Numbered from the stretch's first letter, positions 25,601-35,951 are shown. The stretch is 64,000 nucleotides of DNA from Cyprinodon diabolis (GCA_030533445.1 CM060078.1:20980591-21044590); one strand, 5' to 3'. Translations and numbers: made by a program. The notes: generated by a model from the sequence alone, not told the origin.

Positions 25601-27403
25601 TATGCGTCTTCAGCAGCCGGCTTATGGGACAGGGCTACTATGTTTTCGACAGGCGATGGGACAGAATGAGGCTGGCCCTGCAGACTATGGTGGAGAAACA
25701 CCTTAACGCCCAGATGTGGAGGCGAGTGTTCAATCAGTGTGTTCATTTTGTGTTGCATCACAATTTAATATGTTGATTCAGTGATAAAGTGTGAAAAACA
25801 TCTCAAGGCTACTTAATATGGCAGTATTATCACTCTGGAAAAAATATTTCTGGGTGCCCATTTTTTAAAGTATTTGTGTATTTCAGGAAGGTGCCTCTTG
25901 CTGCTGAGAGCCTTCCCTCCCTCTCCACATCTAGTACCTCCTTGGTTACCGCGCAGCAGGCTCCTTCTTCCACCCCCATCGCCTCTCCTGTCCCTTCCTC
26001 ACCCTCTAACACGCTCACCTACACCGCCACGTTCCCTCAGTCGGCATCGGCAGCTGGAGTGTTCAACGTCAGAGACTCTGCACAGTCCCACAGCCCGGCT
26101 TTTACACAGGGAAAAGCCCGCAACGGCTCCCACAAAGCCAGCCGGCCATCCAAAGACGCAAGCGTCCCCTCGACGGGCCAGAAAAAGAGAAAGAACTCTT
26201 CCCACTCTTCGTCGTCCTTCTCATCTTCCTCGTTTCAGACAGTAGATGTCCACAAAAGGAACGGCAGCAGCTTTCACCCGACATTACAAGGCTTTGGGAT
26301 AGCCAGGAGTTCCCCAGCCAAGAATAAGGGACCTCAAGGGGGGAATGGGCGTCTCAGCAGCTCCGATGACTGGCTGTCCAGAGCAGATGGGTCACAAGGC
26401 CACAACACACAGAACTGGTAGGTTTCTTATATCTTTTCTTTAAGCCATAGATTGCCGAGTCTACCATGGATCAAAAGAATCACATCAAATATAATATGAG
26501 AATTTATGTTTCGGTTTTTGTCTTTTCTTGTCAAAAAATACTCACTTAAAATAATTTTATTAAGCTATTTACAGAAATTGAGAGCAAATATGCAGTATAA
26601 AATGACAAAACCCAAAACATTCACTAATTTTATCAGTTTGTTGTGTGGAAAAGCAGTAAATTGTTCAAATTTCCAGTAAGTTAAGAGTGAATATTAAATC
26701 CGTGTATAGATAAAGGAAAGAAAACTTTTTTTTTAGGATCGCGGTGACAAGGTATTTTTCAAAAAAAAAAAATACTTTACAAAAAGAAGAAAACAGTTTT
26801 AGTATTTAGACTTTAAGCTGAAAGGAATGAAGAAACATGGACATTTCTCCTCACTAAATTTTGTGAATTTGAGTTGTTTAAACATAGATGAGAGAAATAT
26901 TTGGCCTTCCTATGTCTGTTTTTAAATGTTGTTTAAGGTGCAAAATGTTTTGAATACTTTTTGTTTCCCTTTTTTTAGTTTAACATTATAATGAATCATT
27001 CTATATCTTTTTTTTGTTCCTTTTTTGCTCCTTTTAGTCGTGAACTTGGCACCAGCAGCATCACCTTCACAAACAGGGAACCAGCCTCAGCCCCACACCA
27101 GCCTATGGCTGCCCCCACTGGACCCTTAGCTTATGGCGGAGGAGCAGAAGGGAGGAAGAGGAGGAGTCCCAGCTCCTATAAAGGGAAAGCCAGCAAACTG
27201 AGCCGACCAGGCGGACTAGAAAGCCTCTTTGGTAAAGGAAACGACAGTGGGGGGATCTTGGCGTTGGCGCCCGAGTCGCCCAGACAGGTGGGTGCTTGTT
27301 AGGCTGTATGACCTGATGCTACAGTTATTGGTTTAGTTTATTGTTAAAGCTCAGGTGAATGACGAGTTTGTGTCTGTTTCTGCAGGCCAAGTTAAATCAC
27401 TGA
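7583..27403 (+). CDS. atxn7l1: Ataxin-7-like protein 1 (spliced, N-terminus outside window)
   Basis: Ten exons: 7583-7687, 18560-18746, 18899-19338, 21840-21922, 24375-24631, 25172-25388, 25600-25721, 25887-26417, 27038-27287, 27386-27403. All junction phases agree and the joined frame gives 735 residues after a split first codon. Ataxin-7 family members are subunits of the SAGA histone acetyltransferase/deubiquitinase complex in the nucleus: the N-terminal finger anchors the USP22 module and the SCA7 domain contacts the nucleosome (family knowledge). Seen here: finger ligands C18, C21, H33, H38; SCA7 ligands C253, C264, C270, H273; the block GYYVFDRRWD at 441-450; basic clusters KKRK and RKRR. 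ATXN7L1 is preferred over ATXN7 and ATXN7L2 because of PVVSLEK, KKQQNGTK, RLSSDEG and SRLMGQGYYVF as I remember the family; there is no polyglutamine tract. ATXN7L2 remains possible. The upstream exon or exons are missing, so no initiator can be named. Confidence 0.9.
8440..8600 (-). mobile_element. Tc1-like relic
   Basis: CCACAGCATGATGCTGTCAC is the reverse complement of the well-known Tc1-like transposase stretch GTGGCAGCATCATGCTGTGG. The surrounding bases are too decayed to follow. Confidence 0.45.
8860..9200. other. GC-richer segment in first visible intron
   Basis: Compared with the AT-rich flanks it has more G, C and CG dinucleotides (GCGCCACAGGGCGC, GTTACGCACACGGTCACGC). It has no open frame that looks like protein. 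It could be an alternative promoter, a conserved element or an old repeat. Confidence 0.3.
12450..13025. mobile_element. Non-autonomous DNA element with internal hairpin
   Basis: It begins with AAAGGAATAGTACACCCAAAA and TCTACTCACCC, close to a sequence repeated in many fish genomes. It ends with a strong hairpin: 12781-12832 pairs with 12969-13020, 52 bases at about 88%. Between the arms an ATG at 12918 opens a 33-codon frame (MSEDFSVEEEHEFFAELNAHF and on) that runs across the right arm and stops at 13017-13019. The family is not identified. Confidence 0.5.
13307..13425. repeat. Inverted repeat
   Basis: GGTATCGATCTATTTTACT at 13309-13327 pairs with AGTAAAATAGATCGATACC near 13407-13425, and the pairing continues inward through the AAAATCTC words. 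It is probably part of the hAT-like element that ends near 13632. Confidence 0.6.
13500..13633 (-). mobile_element. hAT-like element end
   Basis: The reverse complement starts AGGGATGCACGATATTGGGA and continues with GATATCCGATATGCCGATA, a typical start of fish hAT elements. The other end could not be placed with certainty. Confidence 0.6.
15670..15990 (+). mobile_element. Tc1-like transposon relic (3' half)
   Basis: TTTATAGGAACAGTTTAGGG and later CCTTCCCAGAAGAGTTGAAG, GCTGCAAAGGGAGGACTGAC, follow the order of the C-terminal part of fish Tc1-like transposase genes (Tdr1 type, from memory). The open frame at 15727-15957 is what remains and has lost the DDE context. Confidence 0.65.
16850..16874. 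repeat. Poly-T tract
   Basis: T run with two interrupting C bases, in the first visible intron. Confidence 0.8.
17890..18310 (-). mobile_element. Tc1-like relic
   Basis: TTTTGCTACATTACAACCG and, further on, GTTAGACTTTGACTAGGCCA resemble the reverse strand of Tc1-like elements. Low identity, with limits uncertain. Confidence 0.4.
18560..18746 (+). CDS. atxn7l1: atxn7l1 exon 2 visible: end of zinc finger and Ser/Pro linker
   Basis: The acceptor GTTTTAG ends at 18559. The first two bases complete a Glu codon, so the finger continues as HYEKRH with the final ligand H38. It then codes for a Pro/Ser-rich segment ending KGARNKT and leaves after two bases of a Cys codon. The donor CTG|GTTTGT is weaker than consensus, but the phase and the resulting CVSLPVVSLEK join fit the family. 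Confidence 0.88.
18899..19338 (+). CDS. atxn7l1: atxn7l1 exon 3 visible: low-complexity Ser/Pro linker
   Basis: The acceptor CTCCCAG ends at 18898 and the donor CAG|GTGAGT follows 19338. The exon encodes residues 98-243: PVVSLEKMP, then a Ser run, then repeated Pro-Ser motifs of the type MDRKPSLPPSPS, then KKQQNGTK and HKRVS just before the SCA7 domain. The third positions are very GC-rich compared with the flanking introns. The Ser run and the SPS repeats look like a disordered linker and possible sites for proline-directed kinases (inference). Confidence 0.9.
19339..21839 (+). other. atxn7l1 intron, 2.5 kb
   Basis: GTGAGT to TTTTACAG. AT-rich and without recognisable genes. A short tandem run of TAGATTCTA words lies at about 21084-21118. 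Confidence 0.7.
21840..21922 (+). CDS. atxn7l1: atxn7l1 exon 4 visible: start of SCA7 domain
   Basis: The acceptor TTTTACAG ends at 21839 and the donor AAG|GTAACA follows 21922. It encodes the split Gly and then RVFDPDKHCG through RSLTCK (residues 245-271). Three of the four zinc ligands are here (C253, C264, C270, spacing C-X10-C-X5-C). The position before the domain is Gly where I recall Glu in mammals. Confidence 0.93.
21923..24374 (+). other. atxn7l1 intron, 2.45 kb
   Basis: GTAACA to GCTACAG, dividing the SCA7 domain between its third and fourth zinc ligands. It holds a short (TA)n at 24027-24040 after a poly-A run, and otherwise nothing recognisable. Confidence 0.7.
24375..24631 (+). 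CDS. atxn7l1: atxn7l1 exon 5 visible: end of SCA7 domain and basic/acidic helix
   Basis: The acceptor GCTACAG ends at 24374 and the donor AAG|GTAAAG follows 24631. It opens with THSLTQRRAVPGR, supplying the last zinc ligand H273, and continues FDELLAEHK. A highly charged stretch of alternating Lys, Glu and Arg (about residues 297-316) follows and is likely helical. The segment after that is less conserved. The exon leaves after two bases of an Arg codon. Confidence 0.93.
24632..25171 (+). other. atxn7l1 intron, 540 bp
   Basis: GTAAAG to CTTCAG. No repeats recognised. Confidence 0.7.
25172..25388 (+). CDS. atxn7l1: atxn7l1 exon 6 visible: Ser/Pro and acidic region
   Basis: The acceptor CTTCAG ends at 25171 and the donor GGG|GTAAAT follows 25388. 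It encodes residues 358-429: a Ser- and Pro-rich part, then RLSSDEGDPESPDDSD, an acidic cluster with possible CK2 sites, then SSHHPRPLG. The HHPRPL motif before the next exon is a family hallmark. Confidence 0.9.
25600..25721 (+). CDS. atxn7l1: atxn7l1 exon 7 visible: conserved GYYVFDRRWD block
   Basis: The acceptor CCGTGCAG ends at 25599. The exon encodes residues 430-469, SRLMGQGYYVFDRRWD through MVEKHLNAQMW, the most conserved part of the protein after the SCA7 domain. It must end at 25721 to keep frame with the next exon, which puts a GC dinucleotide at the donor (AG|GCGAGT). The nearby GT (25726-25727) would shift the frame. Confidence 0.92.
25722..25886 (+). other. atxn7l1 intron with GC-AG ends
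   Basis: This is a 165-bp intron. The donor reads AG|GCGAGT, which fits the strong AG|GC(A/G)AGT form expected for the minor GC-AG class, and the acceptor is TTTCAG. It leaves phase 2 and joins TGG-AG to G-AAG-GTG, giving W-R-K-V. Confidence 0.85.
25887..26417 (+). CDS. atxn7l1: atxn7l1 exon 8 visible: Ser-rich tail with nuclear localisation-type cluster
   Basis: The acceptor TTTCAG ends at 25886 and the donor CTG|GTAGGT follows 26417. It encodes residues 471-646, beginning KVPLAAESLP and rich in Ser, Thr and Ala, with GQKKRKNSS followed by a Ser/Phe run at about 568-590. The Lys/Arg cluster is a plausible nuclear localisation signal. The exon leaves after two bases of a Cys codon, completed by T in the next exon. 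Confidence 0.9.
26418..27037 (+). other. atxn7l1 intron, 620 bp
   Basis: GTAGGT to CTTTTAG. AT-rich; no features recognised. Confidence 0.7.
27038..27287 (+). CDS. atxn7l1: atxn7l1 exon 9 visible: C-terminal region
   Basis: The acceptor CTTTTAG ends at 27037 and the donor CAG|GTGGGT follows 27287. It encodes RELGTSSITF through ESPRQ (residues 648-730), with a second basic cluster GRKRRSP and a Lys/Ser region KGKASKLSRPGG. The basic-Ser-Lys pattern matches the KKRK-Ser-Lys region near the C-terminus of mammalian family members (recalled, not aligned). Confidence 0.85.
27386..27403 (+). CDS. atxn7l1: atxn7l1 last coding exon: five codons and stop
   Basis: The acceptor TTCTGCAG ends at 27385. 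Five codons (AKLNH) and TGA follow in the phase set by the previous exon. The intron before it is only 98 bp. If it were retained, the frame would read Val-Gly-Ala-Cys and stop at 27300-27302, giving an isoform with a different end. Confidence 0.75.
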   Translation, partial: AKLNH

Positions 27404-28490
27404 CAGAAACCCGTTTGAAGGGCAGAACCTTTGGGCGGCTGTTCAGGCCACCACCATTTGTGACCTTTGACTTCACTCTTCCACTGACCGCACCAATCAG
27501 GCCGTTTCATCTCACATGGCTCCTGTTTATCCAAGGATTCTTGGGATACAGGATCCATCCCTCCACTCCTTCCCCCTCAGCTTGGATCCTTTCGTCCGGA
27601 AACTTGATGTGCCTCACTATGGTTGGGGTTTATAGGAACACGTTTTCTTAAAAAAACATTGCAAAGGGAATATGCTGACATTAACACCACCACTGTAGAA
27701 TTTATGGAGAACCCTGAAAAGAGGTGTGTGATTGTTTTCCATCAGACAGAACTACTGTGCCGCTTTGCTGCCCCTACGGACCTTTTCTATTCAGCCTCTC
27801 CATCATTTGGCTCCGTTTTAGTCTACGAGGAGAGTGATCGCAGCACATTTACCTGGGTTTTAGCCAGTTCTTGCCCCTTTCTTTGTCCACCTCCCTACAT
27901 TTCCATTTCTGTCCCAGCATGCCTGTGTTCGAAGTGCACTTACTGTCCTGAGCTCCTTGGCTGACTCCTTCTGAAACTGTGACATGAAAAAGTCGTGCTC
28001 GCACAAATGGAGGGGATGGAAGAATCCGTGTTACCAATGATGCCATGTCGATGCGTTGTATTTCAATATAGGATAAAATCTGACTTTATTCAGATTATTT
28101 TTTTTTTTTCATCTTTCTGGTTTTAATGTTGAAAGAAACAAAAATTCCAGGATAAGCATCCAAAATGGAATTATTACTCTGGTGTTGGATTGCTTCGTTT
28201 TATTTTTGTTTGTTTTTTATAATAATTTATCATTCTTAAATAATGTTTGTTATGGAAGTGACCATTAAGGTTTGAGCTACAGAGACTTTGTCAATATAAA
28301 AGATGATAGAATTTCTATGGCATTTTGAAGAAATGTTAAAAGTATTATAGTTCATATTTGTACATATCTGTTGGTATTTTTGTATTTATTAATATTTTTC
28401 CCCCTTTTACTAAATGAAAACAGAGATATTAACTATTTTACCCCATGCTATCGTAGTCTAACAGTAATAAAGCGATTGGCCTGGTGTCTC
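27404..28490 (+). other. atxn7l1 3' untranslated region
   Basis: Sequence between the stop codon and the first clear polyadenylation signal. It becomes AT-rich after 28080. The exact cleavage site cannot be read, and longer forms are possible because more AATAAA-like words occur to the right. Confidence 0.6.
28466..28471 (+). promoter_or_regulatory. Polyadenylation signal AATAAA
   Basis: AATAAA is followed by a GT-rich stretch (TTGGCCTGGTGTCTC) within 30 bases. It is the first canonical signal with a good downstream element after the stop codon. Confidence 0.6.
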
Positions 28491-31400
28491 ACTAAAAAAA
28501 AAAGTTATATATATATTATTTTTTATTCTTCTCCCAGTAGCAATTGAATGCAAATTAATGGGCACAGCCAAGTTCAGATGTTTGGTAGCTGCTGCTTTTT
28601 GTATTTTATTTTAATGTAGTTGCTTTTCAAGCTAGAAACAATAAGAGTTTAATTTAAAGAGAATTTGCATTAAAATTCAAATGGTAAGTAGACTGAATTT
28701 ATAAAGCACTTGGCCAGGAGCGCGTCCTAATGTGAGGAAGCTGGAATCAAACCACTTATCCACCACCTAGATTATGTTGCCGTTCACTTTTCTTTATGCA
28801 ATCCAATCTCAACCTTTATACTTATTGGCTCCCTGGGTGAAGGTGTGTAAAAAGTCTTAAAATATTAATAAGCTGATTTTGCAGAAGCCTACTCAAGACG
28901 AAGTTAAACGAACCAGACATGTGGTTTGAATATCTTTATTCAATAGGAAATGAAAATTCCTGTAGTAATTCTGTTAATCTATATGTGGGTTTGCTTTTCT
29001 TTTAAGTTCAAACCTACCTAGATAAACTTTTTTTCAGGAATTCGTGACCTTCTTTGGGTTTTTTCTTTGCATTTAAGTAAAGCAATTTTTTTTTTTTTTT
29101 GAGTAAGTTGTTGATTAAAATGGCTGCTTATACAAACCTCCTCGTATCTTCCGTCAGAAACCATTAGAACTGGCATAAACTAGGCTGGACTAAAATACTC
29201 CAAAGCTCTAATCTGGCATCCTGCGGTTACCAGGTTTCCACGACAACCATTGTGTGATATCTAAACGGGAGCATTCTGTCCCACTATTATTTTGCCATCA
29301 CTCAGCGTTGATCTGCTTTATAAAAAAAAAGTATGTATAAAAAAAAAAAAGCAGTTAAAGCCCACTATTCAGTACAGTGGAGGGTTCATCATGCTGTGGG
29401 CGTGTTCCTCTTCTAAATGCACAAGATTATACAGCTGCTCCACAGCCCTTTTATATATTACAAATGAAAACAAAGGAATGTCCTGGTGGTAAAACTTTTA
29501 GACCATCAATAACTTCTCTCCAACGTATTTTTTCATCTGCTGTATAAATTAATGCAAAGGGATGATTTTTCTAAAAGTGTCACTATATTTTTTTCTAAAT
29601 AATATGAATTTATTCTAAGGCTTTTTCCATATTAATACCAGGATTGCTAACAAGTCTGATGCTAAGAATGTTAATTTCAAGGTATCTTTCTCATGCAGTG
29701 TCTAAACTTCAAACTACAGAATAGATATAAGCGGAAAAAAATACCTGCAGTAGGGAAGCTAAGCGCTATCGCATGTTTTTATTCACTCTTGCTGATTTTT
29801 ACAATCTTCAATGACTACTTTGATAAAAAAAAAAAATATGCAAGATTCAGACCCCTTGCAAGAATAATGCAATGTTTTGTCAATTAAATATTGCTAATGG
29901 GGACTCATTATCTAAATTTGGCATTTTTTAAAATGTTTTTCTTAAAATATATATATATTTTTTTTCTATAAACAGTGCAGAATATTCTGCTTGCTTTTCC
30001 ATCCATACTTTTCCTCCTCCAAAAGTTAAAGACTACTGCTTTATTTTTATCTTTCGTTATCTTCAGAGGCCCGATGGTCTAGTCTCAGTGTGATTATGTG
30101 GGTTGTGGTGATATGTCAAGTCAAAACTGGGTCAAAATGCTTTCACTTACTTCAGCTAGGTATGGTTTTTTCCTTCTGATCACTCCACCGTGCTAGAACA
30201 TCAGCGCAGCCATTCCTCCGAGTTTTTACCTTTTTAAAATATGCATAAGATCTGCGTCTGGTGGCTAATTTTACAGCCGAAATATCGGACGGTTGGGGTT
30301 TAAATTAAATGTAGCAAGTGCAGTCGGAACTTCAGTACCATTGTTTTATTGAAATGTAGAGAAAAACATCTTTGGTTTAAAATAAGATTAATAAAATCTA
30401 GTTTGATTACCTGGTTTAAAGTAGAGCAATATATTTTTTTTATGGCCTCGGTTAGTGTGATCAGTACCCCGCCCACTCCTGTTGAGCCCCTGATAATAGG
30501 AAAGTAACTGAAAGCATTTTGTTTAACCTAAAAGCAGACAGGCAGTCCTCTAACCCTTAGTGTAGCAACTAACTTTGTGTTTAAGAACTAATTTGATATG
30601 AATCATATAAAATTAGATCTGAATTGTTCTTCCGCTGTTGACACCTTTAAACTGCCCATCCCTATTTCTCAGTACTTTTTAAATAAAAAAAATGAAAGAT
30701 TCATGGAATACATCCAATATTTCCTGCAGTAGTTATAAGCTGACACTGGAAAAAAAAGAAGAAATAAAAGCCCACAGCATTACAGATCCTCCACCCTGCT
30801 TAACAGGATGAGCTAATTTTTCCCATCTTCATTTTCAATCTTTTTGGAATGGAGGCCCATTCCTTTTTAGATGCTCTGCAAAATGGGGACAAACTAAAGA
30901 ACATGCCATTTGAGGAAGGCAAATGTCTTTCTCTCTTTATATTTCAGAATGTTACTTGAAATATGGGTTACTTCCTAACTTTGAAATGTTCTGTCAATGC
31001 AAACTATATTGTCTGAGAGATTTGCTATCGCAAACGGAAATATTTAGGGTTTTCTAATTACTAATGGGATAGAAACACTTCACTTTTCACCATTTAACAG
31101 TTCATGTTGGATTGCTCTGAAAGAAGGGAGGAATATATGGAAGAACACTTAATGCTTGCTATAAAGCACAGTAGAGGAGGTGTGATGCTGTGTGCCTGGT
31201 TTTGGTTTTGTTTGGGTTTTTATTTGAATATGAGGAAGTTTTCAATCAAATTCTGCTGGTTTTTAAAGATTGGGATTTAAAATCTGCAGTTTTCGTCAGA
31301 AAATATTTTTTTTATACACCTTCACTTGTGTTGCCAATAATTTAAGAGGGTGCTAAAGCTTCTTGGATTATGTTATTGAGCCCATGCAGTGTTTGCGGAG

Positions 31401-32296
31401 GTAATCAATAGCTAAAGCTGAAGGTCTACCATGTTTACAAGAACGATGGTTAATTTGCAGCACGTTTTCACCTGCTTTTCCATTTTCTGGCTGTGAAAAC
31501 ATGGAATTATTGGTAAAAAATGTGGGACACCTTCATGAGGGTTAAAAATAAATACAGTTTTTTTTCTTTTCAAAGGCAACCAGACTCGCTGTTAATACAG
31601 ATGTAGAAAGTTACAGTTTTACTTGCAGCTAAAGTTAAAAGAAAGTTTATATATGTTTTTCATTTTGTTGGACTTTTTTATATATTTTTTTGCACTTTCT
31701 TAAATTACATAGATCTGTAATCCTCTTTAATTATATGATCATTTAAGAAAATAAGTATCTGAAAATTACATCAGGTGTATTTGCGACCTGCATCCCAATC
31801 CCCCTCAAAACCAAGACACTGTCATATCCCGATCCAAACTGTGGCGAATGTTTAATTTCTGGAGGAAAAAATGCTTTTTTTTCCACGGACAAACCAATGT
31901 TAATACATACTGTAAAATGTCTTATATCGAAGCTTTTATAAATATTGAAAGAGAGGTGGTCTTATTTGTAAATTAAAAATGCAGCGTTTAAATTCTAGTG
32001 AGCTGCTGTTGAATGTCTGTTTTGTATACCTTACTTGTTGATGCAGTGATCTGTCGAATGTTTTCATTTTTCAAACATAATGAAAAGCAAAAGGAAAGTG
32101 TTTCAACTAAGAAGCTTTGATTTTTTTTTTTTGCAGTTTGTATACCATAACTTTGACAGCATACATCTGTAATGACAGTTTTCAGTGAAAAATATAAAAC
32201 TGAAACAATTTCCTGTTCAAGGGTATTTCTTCTATGTTACGCTGTAGTTGTGATTGTTTTTTCTTAATTCTTCTACACTGAAATTTGCACACAATA
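28491..32296. other. AT-rich intergenic, scattered Tc1 relics
   Basis: No coding sequence recognised. Short Tc1-like remains: 29355-29420 (+; GGTTCATCATGCTGTGGGCG) and 31140-31200 (+; GGAGGTGTGATGCTGTG). Possible extra polyadenylation words occur and a longer atxn7l1 3'UTR cannot be excluded. Confidence 0.45.
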
Positions 32297-33400
32297 TTAT
32301 ACAATTCAGTTTATTTATATAGTGCCATTTCACAACATATATAATCTCAAGGCACTTTACAGAGAAAATTCAACCAGATCATACAGTCAAATTGATTCAA
32401 AGTTTCTATCTAAGGAAAACCAGCTGATTGCATGGACTCATTGACTCAAATGCAATCCCTCGCACTAAGCATGCTTGTAGCAACAGTGGAGAGGAAAAAC
32501 TCCCTTTTAGCAGGAAGCAACCTCCAGCAGAACCAGGCTTAGTGTGAGCGGCCATCTGCGAGGCCGACTGGGGTTCAAGGAGACAGAAGCAGAGATACAA
32601 AAAGCAGCTATAAAAGGTGCCCCCGTCCAGCAAACAAACAGCCAGACAGATGAGCTCTGAGCCAACTCCCATGTCAGAGGATGAAGAGAGCACATCCAAA
32701 CAGTCACAGACAGAGAAACAGGACTACACTGAAAAACAGGCCGATCTCCAACATCTATAAACAAGGGTGTTGATGGAAGCAGCACAGCTGATATTTCTCT
32801 CCAGGATGGTGTCACAGCCAAACAGGAACAGACGAGGCAAAGCTACTATGAGAAAAAGCAGAGAGAGCAGAACGTTAGAGATTAAACTAACAGATCCTGC
32901 AGAATGGGAGAATAGAGATAGAATGAAACAGAATGATGAAACAGAGGTCCCTATGTCCTCCAGAAGTCTAAGCCTATAGCAGCATAACTATAGAGATAGC
33001 TCAGGATAATCTGAGCCAGTCTAATTATAAGCTTTATCAAAAAGGAAAGTTTTAATCCTACCCTTAAAAGTAAACAGGGTGTCTGACTCACGGACTAAAA
33101 CTGGTAGTTGGTTCCACAGCAGAAAAGATCGGCCTCCCATTCTATTTTTAGAAATTCGAGGAACCACTAGTAAACCTGCAGATTGAAGTGTGAAGTGTTC
33201 TGTTAGTAACATAAGGAACAATCATATCTCTGATATAAGATAGAGCTTTTAAGGCTTTATATGTGAGAAGGAGGATTTGAAATTCTATTCTGGATTTAAC
33301 AGTAGGCCCCTGAAGAGAAGCTAGGATAGGAGAGATATGATCTCTCTTATTAATTTTCATTATAACTCTGCAGCATTTTGGATCATCTTTCTATTAAACT
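32297..33400 (-). mobile_element. L2-like LINE, 5'-truncated 3' end
   Basis: On the minus strand two overlapping frames (33148-33360 and 33021-33221, different phases) hold pieces of the C-terminal end of a LINE ORF2: SRIEFQILLLTYKALKAL, IVPYVTNRTLHTS, ISKNRMGGRSFLLWNQLP and FKGRIKTFLFDKAYN. A frameshift separates them. About 700 bases of 3' untranslated sequence follow, ending with CACTATATAAATAAACTG and then GAATTG, the usual tail of fish L2-like elements. The reverse transcriptase and endonuclease domains are absent. The superfamily is from memory. Confidence 0.75.
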
Positions 33401-35590
33401 ATAGAAAGATTTTTATACAATGCTTTTAATTGCATAAATGCAAATGTTACACTAGAAGTGCATATATTTTTGTTTTGAACCATTTCTGAACAGGTTGTTC
33501 CATTTCATCTAAAGCTGGCTTTTATAATTTTCTTAAGTGAAACCGCTGCCTATGGCTTTTCTTGTTGTATTGGTGATTGTTTGTCAAGCCAAACATCCAA
33601 TTAAAGTTCCTTTAAGCCACTAGTAAAGCACTGGGGTCAAGTTTCTATACGCAGGCAAAAAGAAAGTTCAATGTCCAGTCTTGATGATGGTTCTAGATGG
33701 TTTATTTAGTTTAATACTATATCTGATGTTTTTTTTTTTTTTTCTCTCAAAAACTAAGATAAAAAGATATTGGGCCTGAGACACAGTTTTTTGGGGGTTT
33801 TTTTCTGGTTTAAACATGCTTTTAAAGCAGTTGTTAAAAAATCTAAACTCAATGCAAGAAACTGAATATGATGGAGATTCCTAGGCTGACATAAAGGAGC
33901 TGAAGTCTGACAATGGTATGGACACACGAGGCTATATCCAAGCAGAGGCTGCAGAAAGTTAATACCTCTCTGCTTCCATCTATTCCTGCAAATCACTGCA
34001 TCCAATTACATTTGTCTGAGCATGACATCCAGCAGGCACTTCTACCTGCAGCTACCCTCCATGCTTCTCAACATTAATGGACCTGGGATGTCACAAAACA
34101 AAACGCACATCTGACAACATTGACACCTTGTGGCCATTTGTTTCCAGCACGACCCTGGCAAACCTCATCAGCCACATATCAGATCAGACCCAGTTGGTGG
34201 GTGAGAACTGTGATGCATAGCAAACGAGCCCAAAAGTAAGGAAGTGCTCTTATTAAGTCGTCATTTATTCAGTTACTCCTACTGGGATGTAATTACAGCA
34301 CAGACAGTCCTCTGAATGCTTAAGTACAGCAGCTGTCTTTGCTTTTCAAAAACTGATGCACGCCGAGAGCGGATGGCAAACTTGCATTGATTAAAAAAAA
34401 AAAAGCTTAAAATATGTCCTTTTAAATAGGGGCCTTCATAAACCCAACTTTTCTATTCTGCTCTATTCAATTAATTCAAAACCCATTAACCTTTTAAAAG
34501 CAGGAAATAGTCGTGGGAATTATGATTCTAAAAACTTGACTGTATTAGAAATTTCTTATAAAAAAGAAACCATATTTTTTATTGATGTGAGAAGTTTCTG
34601 TTAGTTTTTTTTCCTTTAAAAGTTTCACGTGATATCTGCTTTTTTGGTGTCCTATTTGAATGTTTTACACCATTAAAGTATTACAGTATTTGACAAAGAT
34701 ATGCAGATTGTATTAACTTTTTTTGTTTGCATTTTATCAAATGAAGAGTACATGCTATCCAAACCAGCATGGCCTTCTGGGTAATTGCCCCTTAACCTAA
34801 TAACTAGTTGTGCCATCCTTTGCAGCAGCAGCTGCCTGTCAGAGTAAGCAATAACTGGCAGTGAGTTCTTTCTAACGGTGGAGCATTGTTTTTATTCTGC
34901 AACAGTGGTGGGTTTTGGACTAGTAACGGATTCTTTAAGATAATACCGAAGAATGTGGATTTTTACCAAGTCGATCCAAAACCTTTGCTTTGATTTTTTT
35001 AATTACTCTTAAATAAAAAATAAGGAATATGGTTCCATTAGTTACAACAAGTAACTGAAGCAGCCAAGCAGCTCATGACTGTTACACTACTGTCTGTGCG
35101 ATGTTCTGTTTCCTAATTAATATAACATAACTAGACACACATCTTCCCAAAACATTTCAGATTTTATTTCAACAGTTCACAAACAATTTGCAAAGGTTTG
35201 CTGTTGATCATTTTTTTTCTGAGATAAACCTTCGACTACTTTTGTCCAAACATTAGTTTAAATTTAGAAACCTCCAACCAATGCAGTATTATCTCTGGTA
35301 TATTTCTCATTATTGAATCTTGAATTTCGACTTTAAATGCATTGGATGAGGGCTATAGGGAGTTACACGTTTACCTCTACCGACTCCCTAGACCAGTCAT
35401 TGTTACTCTCCTCCTAACTTTGATAGGCCATAGAATACTGATTCTTAAAGTATTTGAAAAATCTTTATTGATGTCAATGACTTGATTTCTCTTGTGTTTC
35501 TATAAATGTATTTAAATCAGACTATGATAGCTTAATAAGACCTTATAGCTCACCTCATTTTTTCAGAAAGATTCTGCTTTAGTGTTTGAT
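33401..35590. other. AT-rich intergenic, no gene seen
   Basis: Nothing recognised beyond homopolymer runs (for example T at 33729-33743). Confidence 0.5.
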
Positions 35591-35603
35591 TGGGATTCAG
35601 CAC

Positions 35604-35938
35604 GGCTGCTCAGTGTCGCAGTGGATAGCACTGCTGCCTTGCAGCAAGAAGGTTCTGGGTTCAATTCCTGGGGTCTTTCTGCATGGAGTTTGCATGTTCT
35701 CCCTGAGCATGCGTGGGTTCTCTCCGGGTACTCCGGCTTCCTCCCACAGTCCAAAAACATGACTGTTAGGTTAATTGGCTTCTCTACAGTCCCCTTAGGT
35801 GTGAGTGTGAATGGTTGTTTGTCATGTTTGTCTCTGTGTTGCCCTGCGATGGACTGTACCTCGCCCCCACCCCCCCCACCCCTTTGACTGCTCGCATCCC
35901 TCGTTACCCCACTCGGGATAAGCATGCTAGAAAATGGA
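35604..35938 (+). mobile_element. tRNA-derived SINE (DANA/Mermaid-like)
   Basis: The head has RNA polymerase III boxes: an A-box-like CGCAGTGGATAGCACTG and a B-box GGTTCTGGGTTCAATTCC. The body carries GGAGTTTGCATGTTCTCCC and CTCCGGCTTCCTCCCACAG, shared by vertebrate SINEs of the DANA type. The tail is GGATAAGCATGCTAGAAAA followed by TGGATG. A 13-base direct repeat TGGGATTCAGCAC flanks it (35591-35603, 35939-35951), proving insertion by target-primed copying. Confidence 0.88.
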
Positions 35939-35951
35939 TGGGATTCAGCAC

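Noticed and set aside
25726..25727. GT donor for exon 7
   Set aside because: Using it would shift the frame into exon 8, whereas the GC donor four bases earlier keeps the family sequence.
25874..26245. 123-codon Pro/Ser/Arg frame overlapping exon 8
   Set aside because: Shadow of the real frame in another phase; it does not fit the splice phases.
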